This document shows, piece by piece, positions 42,601 to 52,300 of a stretch of 64,000 nucleotides of DNA. Origin of the DNA: JABSOG01 sp041583135 (GTDB taxonomy: Bacteria; Pseudomonadota; Gammaproteobacteria; Enterobacterales; Alteromonadaceae). The number at the start of each line of letters is the position of its first letter. Positions within the stretch are counted from its first letter, which is position 1. Made by a program: the position numbers and the translations under genes. The notes under the pieces are model-generated. The model was not told where the DNA came from. It was given only the letters and a program-made list of their open reading frames with translations, and ran no database searches. The stretch covers positions 1 through 64,000 of the forward strand of contig JBFHGJ010000016.1 in the NCBI GenBank assembly GCA_041583135.1, in the 5' to 3' direction.

Positions 42601-43388
42601 TCAATCGGCCCAAATTGAATGCGGCATCCTTTGTTGAGTGTTGCTTTATCGATGGTACAACCCGCAGGCTATATAGAACCGGCGATCTCGTGCGTTATTT
42701 ACCCTGTGAGGAGGGGGAAGGGAAGTTGGCGTTTATTGGTCGTCGTGACACACAGATTAATATTCGTGGATTTAGAGTAGAACTCGGCGAAGTACAAGGT
42801 CAGCTCAGTGCTCATCCTTTGGTTGAGTCTGCCGCAGTGGTGGTCTGTGAAGATGATGCCAACAACCAACGCATAGTGGCTTACATGACGGCAAAAACGC
42901 AAGGTTCATTGCCATTGAGCGCTGAAGATCTAATAGGCACTGTTCGTCGGGATTTGCAGGCCATGCTGCCCGATTACATGGTACCCGCTGTGTTGATGGT
43001 CGTTGATCAGCTTGCGCTGACCCAAAATGGTAAGGTTGATGTCGCTCAGCTGCCACCGCCAGACCTACAACAGCTTCAGCGGCGTTACGTGCCACCATCA
43101 AGCGATGTTGAATTACAGCTAGTGGCTATCTGGTCTGAACTGCTATCACTCGATAGCGATGACATGGGGATTGAAACCAACTTTTTCGATATCGGAGGCC
43201 ATTCGTTACTGGTCGTACGGCTATTGGCGCAGATCAAATCACGCTTCGAGATTGAAATGCCGATAGAGGTCATCTTCGACGAACCGACCATCGCTGCTTT
43301 AGCACAACACATCGAGTTGCAACAACTGCAAACCGAGGCAAACGATGCGTTGGCACAAAGCGACAACTTATTTGAATTGGAGATTTAG
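36660..43388 (+). CDS. NRPS C: two modules, Ser - Tyr, with an atypical C domain between them
   Basis: This encodes 2242 residues, with an ATGA overlap with NRPS B. Order: TubC-like docking 1-58; C1 79-510 (HHIAADG, 211); A1 about 535-1045; PCP1 (GGHSLL, 1086); C2 1175-1600 with HHLVEDN at 1309; A2 about 1630-2140; PCP2 (GGHSLL, 2178). Codes: A1 DVWHISLIDK, the Ser code; A2 DASTVAAVCK, the Tyr code. C2 belongs to a different subfamily from the others: it opens DIYPLSSLQQGMLYHAL, has DPYVVKSIIK and replaces the motif Gly with Asn. That type resembles 'modified amino acid' C domains associated with dehydration of Ser or Thr, so Ser may become dehydroalanine (inference). The C-terminal tail (NLFELEI) is acidic-hydrophobic, as in docking peptides. 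NRPS D begins 5 bases after the stop. Confidence 0.93.
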   Translation: MSMLQLVERCAQAGVFLFVEQGKLGFKLSVAQFPPQLKAQVIEHKAELIEFLSSYGRAKVVDSGAISKRPEPFGHCLTSFGQQRLWFVDQLQGNSVQYNMPFAMTVRGTLDLAAANGAIAAVIRRHEVLRTVFYLQDGEVWQQICDDFDFAITEHDLTELPAEQQDKAVQKLVYANQHQVVDLGADLMIQSGFIRKTSEAEGENILLFNIHHIAADGWSMGILLREFCAVYQALVSGQMPALTPMSLQYADFAYWQRQQLVKDKLQPQLDYWAMQLADAPMVHSLPLDWPRPQVRSVQGATIENTLGASVFKSLEALAQQHQVTMFMLFHGALALLLSRHSNSDDIIIGTPVNCRRHPSLEGLIGFFINTLVLRTNTEFDLLADYLAHIKSVNLDAQNNQDVPFEQLVEHCQVPRDLQHTPLFQILLSVDGQAQQTLNLPQLQLEPLKQGRENRQRASKFDLEVSITYDQQGIKVSWLYDTTLFTQATVESLNGDFNRLLGALAQIDGQALNQWSMHTPEELEHFLYGLNDTERNHPKDKTIDQHFDQQAIANPDAIAVIFEQQHLSYRQLAQRVNQLARYLRNQGVGNGTLVGLSLHRSVEMVVAILAVLRAGGAYVACDPQLPASRLVFVIDDSECQMLLCCVAQMDALQSIDSATSVQLLPLDCPEFNAKLRQMSVERLGAESDRSMHSLAYVLYTSGSTGQPKGVMIEHDALLNRIDWMQHQFALTHGDRVLQKTPYGFDVSVWEFLWPLAYGATLVVARPDGHKDPLYLQQLINNEQITIAHFVPSMLKVFVEALNGEWTSSLRLLICSGEALDSNTANTVLGLSDSLQLYNLYGPTEATIDVSFYHCDKPCTAPVVPIGKPIQNTQLLVLDKHLRCSPMGAIGELYIGGVGLARGYLNREMLTAQNFIDHPFVPGYKLYKTGDLVRYLPDGELSFIGRIDSQVKIRGCRIELSEIETHLLAMSEVAHAHVLVFEQQTLVGFVEPVSGVCGSQEWLDGLLQQLSIEVPQYMVPATLVAVTEWPLTANGKVDKKALLTRRFVLRQYFAAPEGVHEQLLAQVWGNLLKRDWHTIDRRDNFFMLGGHSLLLMGYRQQLRESGYDLPVELLYKAQTLAQLAAQLQRGYQIQSAAPAINLADNRQYLTPEMFAMIELDNQTLALVCDKVWGGAENITDIYPLSSLQQGMLYHALLAGEDPYVVKSIIKCDSQAVYQDFLVALQFVIGRHDALRTQIIYEGVEQPFQVVLNEVLVEAVAIDYQGAPEQLEHWLQTYGLDEAQKLCLGPAPLLRLYVVSQGEHFYVLMFNHHLVEDNLSLRLISNEINQHMLGQALDLAPPRQYRDFIWQGLQADKQQGLDYFREHLRGFNTVNAPFAMTGHGDSLSNMTHYQCALPSVLAQRVRALAVQSGVSVASVMHMAWAVVIARVSARQDVVFGSVQSGRFHCLGEPSALVGLCINTLPLRVQLAGTTLQSALVAVHEGLSQLMVYEQTPLSDIQQHCSELGAATPLFNTLLNCRLVHDVAAEKVPGMDVLWSVEHTNYLLSASVDYSDKDIVWTLECVENIGAEKVVDYLFNLLGSMCDAFIADCETDISQLSLFDQAQLSFLLAKSAGAKTAVTTDLLLHQQFEAQVKRNPDNTAVVEQMADGSWQHTSYLRLEQQANRLARYLREQGVGVDTLVGIYCQRNVKAMVAILAVLKAGGAYVPLAYDLPLKRLSYILDDSQVSFVVTEEHLQTSLAFGAFDDNHLTKLVIDSAQMTDKLNRYSSETLVLLPQQSSQNLAYVIYTSGSTGEPKGVLLNHAGVVNMTNFQQGFFALCSASRVLQFASMGFDASVSEWAMAFGTGASLYICPNEDKRNPSSIARLLISNGITHVTLPPAFLACMDETLDYQLQCIVVAGEACSKGVVARWANRYRLINAYGPTEASVCTTATELNANQDIAIGAPIDNVQCYVLDDDRALVPDGAVGELYIGGCGLARGYLNRPKLNAASFVECCFIDGTTRRLYRTGDLVRYLPCEEGEGKLAFIGRRDTQINIRGFRVELGEVQGQLSAHPLVESAAVVVCEDDANNQRIVAYMTAKTQGSLPLSAEDLIGTVRRDLQAMLPDYMVPAVLMVVDQLALTQNGKVDVAQLPPPDLQQLQRRYVPPSSDVELQLVAIWSELLSLDSDDMGIETNFFDIGGHSLLVVRLLAQIKSRFEIEMPIEVIFDEPTIAALAQHIELQQLQTEANDALAQSDNLFELEI

Positions 43389-43393
43389 GCCTG

Positions 43394-46300
43394 ATGGTGA
43401 TTAAACAATTGCTCAAACAGCTCTATCGGCAACACATTGTTTTGACGCTCAATAACGGCAAGTTGAAGATCCAATGTCCCGAAGGGGCAATGAACAGTGA
43501 GACCTTGGCTAAGATCAAGCAGCACAAAGACCAGATCATGGTGTACCTAGACAGTCAGAAAAATGAGGCAAAAACCCTGCTTGGGGTTGCGGATATCGTC
43601 AAACAAACGCCGTCAAACCAGCCTGTTGCTGCCTCTTTTGCCCAGCAGCGGTTGTGGTTTATCGATCAGCTGCAGGGGAGCAGCAGCGAGTATAATATGG
43701 CCAGTGCGCTGCATATTGAAGGCGCGTTTGATGCTGTGATAGCCGAAATGGCCATCACCGAGATAATAGCGCGTCATCAAGTGCTTAGAACCCATTTTGT
43801 CATGGTCGATGAACAGGTGTGTCAAGCGCTTATGCCAAGTTGGCAGTTTCGTTTAAATCAGGTGGATCTTAGAACGATAGAGCCTGCGCAACAGCGCAAC
43901 AAAGTCGAAGAACTCATACGCCAAGACAGTCTTAACAGCTTTGATTTGAGCAAAGATCTCATGGTTCGCGCCAGCTACCTTATCCTTGCAGACACCGACC
44001 GACAGCACAAGGGGGTGTTGCTGTTCAACATTCACCATATTGCCTGTGACGGCTGGTCAATGGGTGTGCTGCTCAAAGAATTTGTGACTTTGTATCAGGC
44101 GTTTGCCGAGAAAAAGGCGAGTCCTTTGACGCCACTGGCATTACAATATAGTGACTATGCCCTATGGCAACGTCAGTGGTTAAGCGATGAGGTGCTGCAA
44201 CAGCAATTGGCCTACTGGCGAACTCAATTGGCTGATGTACCAAGTGTTCACGGTCTCTTGCTCGATGAACCTAGGCCTGCCGAGCGTAACCCCATTGGCG
44301 GTCGGGTCATTGCCCGTCTAGGCAATGCGCATGCTCAAAAGCTCAAGGCGCTAGCACAAAGACGCAATATGACCTTATTCATGTTGCTCCATGGCGCTTT
44401 GGCGCTGGTGTTGTCTCGTCATAGCCAAAGCCACGATATTGTCGTCGGGACCAGTGTGGCCAATCGTACGCAGCTTTCTGTAGAGCCGTTGATCGGTTTT
44501 TTCGTCAATACGCTGGTTCTGCGAGTCAGCACCGATCAGCTCAGCTTAGCCGAGTATTTTACCCATGTACGCGATGTTCACCTAGCGGCCCAATCTCATC
44601 AAGATGTGCCATTTGAGCAGTTGGTGGAGCATTGCCAGGTTGCCAGAAGTACAGCACATTCACCGCTGTTTCAAATCATGTTTGGCATGAACACCAATCA
44701 AAGCAGCGATTTAACCATTGCCGATATTGTCTTTAAACCGCTTCACTCCGATGAGGTGTTGACTAAATTTGATTTGGACATTGACGCTGGATTAACGCCA
44801 GATGGCATTGAGTTTGCCTGGACTTATGATTGCGCGATTTTTAACCGGGAAAGTATTGAGACTTTAAGTGCACATTTAAATTGTTTGCTTCAAAGCATAG
44901 CTGTACTGGACATTAATGCCTTTGAGAAATATGACCAGACGTGCTTGTCGATGTTAAGTCATGGCGAACAGCTGTATTTGACCGAAACGCTCAACCAAAC
45001 GCAAATGCACTGGCCACAGGAGCGGTTGGTACACCAACTGTTTGAGGCGCAAGTGGCGCGTCATGGCAATAACATTGCATTGGTGCAACATCATCCACAA
45101 CAAGGTGTTGTACGGCTGAGCTATCAAACATTGAATCAAAAGGCCAATCGCTTGGCCCACAAATTGATTGAAGATGGTGTTGCTCAAGGTGCTTTGGTGG
45201 GGATTTGGCTTGAGCGCAGTGTCGAAAGTGTTGTCGCCATGTTGGCTATTCTTAAAGCTGGTGGGGCCTATGTCCCGCTGGATACCGAACACCCTTGGGG
45301 ACGAATTGAATTTCTGATCAAAGACACAGGGCTTAAGCATTTAGTTGTAGCCAGTCGCAACGAGCCATTGGCGGCGCTGGAAAATGAGGTCACGTTATAT
45401 CCATTGACCGAGCCGGCGTTTAAAGCGCACATATCTGGCTATCGAGCAGACAATCCTGAAATCAGTGTCATCAATGCCGCCCAAGCCCCGGTTTATGCTA
45501 TCTATACCTCTGGTTCTACCGGTCAACCAAAAGGGGCTATGCTAAGCCATGATAATCTGGCCAATTTGCTTTACTGGTATATTGAGCAATATCGATTCTC
45601 ATGCGATAGTGCAACCTTGATTGTCAGTGCCATGGCATTTGACTTAACGCAAAAAAACATTTTTGCGCCTTTGTGCGTCGGCGGCAAGGTGTGTCTTTAT
45701 GGCGGTAATCATCTCGATGGCACAGACGTTAGAGCGCTGATCTGTGCCGAGCAGATATCGCACCTCAACTGCGCGCCGAGCGCCATTTATCTTATCAGTG
45801 ATCACGGTAAAGTGTGGCCGGAGCTCAGCTGGATTTTGCTTGGCGGCGAGCCGATTGACGGAGCTTTTGTCCAGCGCTGGCATGACACTCGTGGGCAGAA
45901 GCCTTCGTTGGTCAATATGTATGGGCCAACAGAATGTACGGATATCGCTTGCCATTTTACGCTGAATGAAGCCTATTGGGCGCGCTACCACAAGGTCGCG
46001 ATAGGCAGTGCCAACGCCAATGTAAAACTCTTGGTATTGGATTCGATGCAGCGATTGGCGCCTATTGGGGCGATTGGTGAATTGTATATTGCCGGTAAAG
46101 GTGTCGGTTTAGGCTATATCAATAATGAGGCGCTCAACCGGCAAAAGTTTGTCACCGTGACGCTTGAAAACGGCAGCGCGATGCGTTGTTACAGAACGGG
46201 CGATCTTGTTCGCTATGTACCATGGCAGCAGTCCCATGTGCTTGAGTTTATCGCGCGGATTGACGATCAGGTTAAAGTTCGTGGTTATCGAATTGAGCTC

Positions 46301-49300
46301 GGTGAGATCCAAAGTTTGCTGTCGGCCCACCCTCAGGTGGCATCAAGTTTCGTTATGGTACAGCAAGATGAGGGGCAAGCCAAAAGGTTGGTAGCTTATG
46401 TGGTGGCAATGACAAAGGGCGACAATGAAACGTTGTTTGCTGTGTTAAAAAGCTATCTACAAGCCAACCTACCTCAGTATATGGTCCCGGCGGTATTTAT
46501 GGCCGTTGATACACTGCCGCTTAATGCCAATGGTAAGGTAGACAAAAAAGCTTTGCCACAGCCGCAACCGCAAGATGTTCAAGGCCAGTACGTTGCTCCG
46601 CAAACGCCAAAAGAAACACTTTTGGTGAAGATTTGGGCGTCGGCGCTTAAACTCGATGAAAGCACGCTTAGTACTGAGGCCAATTTTTTTGCCTTAGGAG
46701 GCGACTCGATTTTATCGGTTCAAGTGGCATCCAAGGCGGCAAGAGCGGGGCTTTATTTTAGCATCAAGGATCTATTTGATGCCCAAACCATTCGTCAACT
46801 GGCGGCGCTGGCTAAACAAGGTGCTGGCGTTATCGCCGAGCAGGCGCCAGTGACAGGCAGCTTGACGTTGTTGCCTATTCAGCGTCAGTTTTTTACTGAT
46901 GAGACCGAACTGCACCATTACAATCAAGCGGTTATGCTCACGACTGCGCCAGGTTTCGATGCCAAGGCTTTACGCGCGATTGTCGCTAAATTGTTAGCCC
47001 ACCATGATGCCTTGAGATTGTGTTTTAGCGCAATAGATGGTCAATGGCAGGCCGAGCACCTGCCATTAGGCGACGCTTTGGTTCGCGCCGCAGTGCAATG
47101 GCAACAGCTAGATAACCTAGACCCGCAAAACCTACTCGATTCGGCAAATCAAGCCCAACGAAGTTTGAGCCCGCAAAAAGGACAATTACTGAAAGCCATC
47201 GGCTATAGCGATACTCAAGCAGATCAGCCGGGGCGGTTGTTGTTGGTGATCCACCATTTGGTGGTCGATGGTATTTCTTGGCGCATTTTGCTCGAAGATT
47301 GTGAAACATTGTACGGGCAATGGCTTGCACAGCAGCCGCTGCAATTGCCTGATAAAAGTTCATCGTTGCAACAGTGGGGCGCATTTTTGCATGAGTTCAG
47401 CCAAACGGACGCTGTGGCTGAGCAGTGTCGCTATTGGCAGGATTCGTTGGCTGTCGAAGTACCGTTATTGCGTGAAAGCGCACAAGCTGTTTCGGATTCA
47501 GACGGGGCTGTAGGCGTATTGGCACAGCAAGCGTCTTTTGAATTAGAGGCAAAGCAGACAGAGTTGTTGTTGGGTCGTTGCAACAGTGCCTACCGCACGA
47601 CCATCAACGAGCTTTTGTTGGCGGGGCTTTTACTGGCGATGCATCGACGCGTGGGTGTTGTGGCTATGCGCATTGATTTAGAAGGCCATGGTCGTGAAGC
47701 GTTGAGTGAGCAACTTGACTTAGGTCGTACGGTCGGCTGGTTTTCCAGTATCTATCCGCTGACATTAACCATTGAGTCTGCGGATATTGACGATCTCATT
47801 GTGGCGGTAAAGGAGCAGTATCGCCAAGTGCCTGATAATGGCATCGGCTATGGCCTGTTGAAATTTTTGGCTGAAGAGCCGCAATTGCAGCAACAGCCCA
47901 GCAGTGAATTGGTGTTTAATTATCTGGGTCAGTTTGATCAGCTCTGTGAGCAAGATAACTTCTTTAAACCGGCTCAAGAGCCCTCGGGCGACAGCAAAAG
48001 TCGTGGGAGAAAACCGCTCAATCCATTGTCGCTCAATGGTTTTGTAGCGCAGCAGCGGCTTGGGTTTGTCTTGGGCTTTAATGGCAATGTCTACGATGTT
48101 GATGTTATGCAAGCGTTGATGGATGAGTATGCCAACGCCCTGGGAGACATCATCGAACATTGCTGTCAGTGCCGCTTTGGCCGTTTTAGTCTATCTGATT
48201 TTCCATTAGCAGAGGCCAGTGACGAACAATTGAAGCAATGGCTGGGGTCGCAAGGTCCACAGATCGCCGACCTCTATCCGGCGACCGGTATGCAGCAAGG
48301 CTTGCTGTTTCATGGTCTAATAGAGCAAGGGGGTTATGTCAATCAAACCTTGATTACATTTGAAGATCTTAATGTCGCGGCCTTTAAACAGGCGTGGCAA
48401 CAGGTTATTGCTCGGCATGTGATCTTTAGAACGGCATTCGTTGGTCTTGACAGTGGGAATGCACATCAGTTGGTTTATTCCGATGTATTGCTTAACTGGC
48501 AGCATGTGGACCTGAGCGAGTTGAGTGCAAAACGTCGCGATGAGCGTATTGCGGAGATCCGCAGTACAGATAAACGGCAAAGCTTTGAGCTTACCGATGC
48601 GCCCTTGATGCGGATGCAGCTGTTGCACATCGGCGATGGGGTTGATCAATTGTTGTGGTCACACCATCATGCCTTGCTGGACGGCTGGTGTCTGCCGATG
48701 GTACTGCAAGAGGTCTTTGCCTGTTATCAAAGTATTTGCCGGGGCGACCAAGTGTCGGCGGAGGCTACATTAAAGCCGGTGTATTCCTACCGTGACTATG
48801 TACGCTGGTTAGCTCAGCAGCCAAAACAACAAGCCCGTGAATTCTGGCGTGAGAAACTTGCGGACGTTGAGCAGGTTACGGCCTTGCCGTTGGCACGCAT
48901 TGCTCCATCACCAGACCAGCTCGCAAGCGGTGACATCCAACTCGCGGCGATGCATCATCAAAAAATCACTTTAGCGCATAGCCAAGCCTTAAAATTGCAG
49001 CGTTTGGCACAACATAGCAAGACCACCGTCAATGTGGTCATACAGGCTGCCTGGGCTTTGCTGTTGGCGCACTACAGTGGAGATAAACAGGTGGTGTTTG
49101 GCAGTACTACAGCGGGGCGCCCAGCCCAGTTGGCTGGTGTCGAAAAAATGCTAGGATTGTTTATCAATACTTTGCCACTGGTCATTGACATCGATATGAC
49201 GCAAGACCTGTTAAGTTATCTTGAACGGCTACATACCAGTATGGCTGAGCGCGAGCAGTACAATTATTTGCCGCTGAGTGAGATCCAGCGTTTATCGGGG

Positions 49301-52300
49301 CTTAAGCAGCCACTGTTCGACACTCTGATGGTATTTCAAAACTATCCTGTCGACAAAGATATCGAGGCATCTGGTGGTGAAGATGGTCTTATCATTCGCT
49401 CGGTAGAATCTTTTGAACAAACCAATTTTGCCATTACCTTTACCGCCCATATGAGCGAACAGCTCAACATTGTGTTGGAATGCAAGCAACAGATGTTTAC
49501 GCAACAGGCTGTGGCGCAAATAGCTACGGGCTTCAGGTTACTGCTGGAGCACATGGCTGAAATTATTGAGCCTCAAAGGGTTGCGCTTCGTTCTATTTCT
49601 ATTCACAGTCCGGCGCAACAACACTATTTGTTGGATGAACTGAATGACAACGGCCGGGCATATGAACAAACACTTTTGGTCCACCAGTTGTTCGAGCAGC
49701 AAGCGGCGGTGACGCCCAACAATGTCGCTGTGGTTTATGCGCCGTCCGGACGGCCGATAGTGCGCTTGGATTATGAAACGCTCAATGCTCGGGCAAACCG
49801 GCTGGCTCGTCTGCTGCGTAATGAAGGGGTTAAGCAGGGCGCCTTTGTTGGCGTTTGTCTTGCCCGTAGTGCAGACTTGGTTGTTTCTGTTTTAGCTACC
49901 CTGAAAGCCGGTGGCGCCTATGTTCCACTCGACCCGAGCTATCCTGATGCACGTTTGCAATATATGCTTGATGACAGCGGCTTATGTTATTTGCTGACTA
50001 ATGCCAGCTCAAGTGATGTATTTAGGCAAAAAGGCATAGCCGTATTTGCGCTCGATGAACCGCAATTTAATGCGCGATTGGCAGGACTGCCTGCGTACAA
50101 CCCTGATTGGGATTGTGGTGACAGTGATGGGTTGGCCTATATGATCTATACCTCTGGTTCTACTGGACAGCCCAAAGGGGCAATGGTTACCCATCGCAAT
50201 GTTACTAACTTATTGTACTGGTATAAAAAGCAATATGCTTTCGATGGGACAAGCGGTACGCTGATCTTGAGCTCGATGGCGTTTGACCTGACCCAGAAAA
50301 ACCTGTTTACCCCTTTGATCTGTGGGGCCAAAGTATGTTTATTGCCCGGAGAGCATCTCGATAGAGACTTGGCTATTGAGTTGATTGAACAGTTTGACTT
50401 AAGCCACCTCAATTGTGCTCCGAGCGCTATTTATGCGGTCACAGACAAAGGCGAATATTGGCCACCATTGAAATATATTCTGCTCGGTGGTGAGCCGATT
50501 GAGCCTGCGTGGGTGCAGCGCTGGGTTGAATACGACGGTGCGAAGCCAGCTCTGGTTAATATGTATGGACCTACTGAGTGCACTGACATAGCCTGTCACT
50601 TTTCACTAAACGAAAAATGGTGGCAACAGCACGGCTTGGTGCCAATCGGCGCTGCCAATGACAATGTGCAATTGTATTTGCTTAATGACCATCAGACTTT
50701 GGTGCCTGTTGGCGCGATAGGTGAGCTGTACATTGGTGGTCGAGGGGTCGGCAAAGGCTATTTCAACAAGCCTGAGCTGACGGACGAAAAATTCGTCCAT
50801 TTGCCGCATTTGGGTCAGCATGGTCAACGTTTGTATCGCACCGGCGATCTGGCACGCTATATCGAAAGTGACAATGGACAGGTGGTGCTGGAATTTGTCG
50901 GTCGTATAGACTCGCAGGTTAAAATTCGTGGCTTTAGGGTTGAGTTGGGCGAAATAGAACATCAATTGGCCCGTCATCCTGATGTCGATAGTTGTGTGAT
51001 ACAGATTGATGACGCCCTTGGGCAGAAACGGCTGGTGGCATTTGTGGTTGGTTCATCCGAAACTAAAAGGTTGCCACAAGAACAGTTCGAGCTACAGCTT
51101 AAACAGCACTTACAAAAGCGGCTACCTGAACATATGGTTCCACAGCATGTTGTGCTGATGGATACCTTTCCATTGACACCCAACGGCAAAGTAGATAAAA
51201 AAGCCTTAGTAGCGCCAAAGGCGGTGATGTTGGCCACTTATCAAGCGCCGCAAAATGACGATGAACGGTTGCTTTGTCAGATCTGGGCTGAGCTATTAAA
51301 CATCGAGCCTCACCGTCTGTCGGTAAACAGTAATTTCTTTGAGCTCGGTGGCGACTCCATTTTGACCATTCAAGTCACTTCGCGCGCCGCTAAAAAAGGG
51401 CTTTATTTCGGTATCAATGACTTATTCGATGCTCCAACCATTAAGGGGTTGGCTCAGCGTCTCAGTCATCGTAATCAAGTACAGTCAGAGCAGGGGTTAC
51501 AAAGCGGCTATATGCCGCTGTTACCGATTCAGCGGCGCTTTTTCAGCGATCTTACCGACTGGCATCATTTTAATCAGTCGCTGGTATTGCGTGTGCCAAA
51601 TGATTTTAGTAATCAGGCGCTTGTTAGCATTATCAGCGCTTTGGTGGAGCATCATGATGCCCTAAGGTTAAGGTTTGACCCTGTAGGTCCGGCTAACAAA
51701 AAGTGGCAGAGTTATTTCCAGGTGCTAGATGAGCACTCGATTGGGCGCTTGGTGGAAGCGCCTGAGCAGGTTTTTAGCAACATCAGTGCATGGCAGCGTT
51801 ATGCCGATATGCAGCAGGCCAGTCTCGACCCGAGTAACGGGGTACTACTCAAAGCCGTTTATGGCCGATTTGTGCCGGGGGTTTTGCCCGAAGGGGCGCA
51901 AGGGTGTCTATTGTTGATCTTCCATCACTTGGTGGTTGATGGCGTGTCTTGGCGGGTACTGCTTGAAGACATTGAACAGCTCTACACTCACCTGATTGCT
52001 GATGAGCCTTTGGCTCTAGCGGCAAAGACTTCCGCCTATAAGCAATGGGCAACCTTTCTTGTCGATTACGCTGAGAACGACGCGCTCAATAAGCAAAAAC
52101 TGGTCTGGCTTGAGCGTTTCAAACCAGAGAGCCCACGGCTTGAAGCGCTGCCGGGCAATCAGCCTATCGACAACCATTTCAGCGGTGGTGCCAACGCGTC
52201 GATAACGCTTGATAAAGCACGGACACAAGCGTTGCTTGGTCCATGTAATGGCGTGTATCGAACGAGGATCAATGAGCTGTTGCTGGCGGGGTTACTATTG

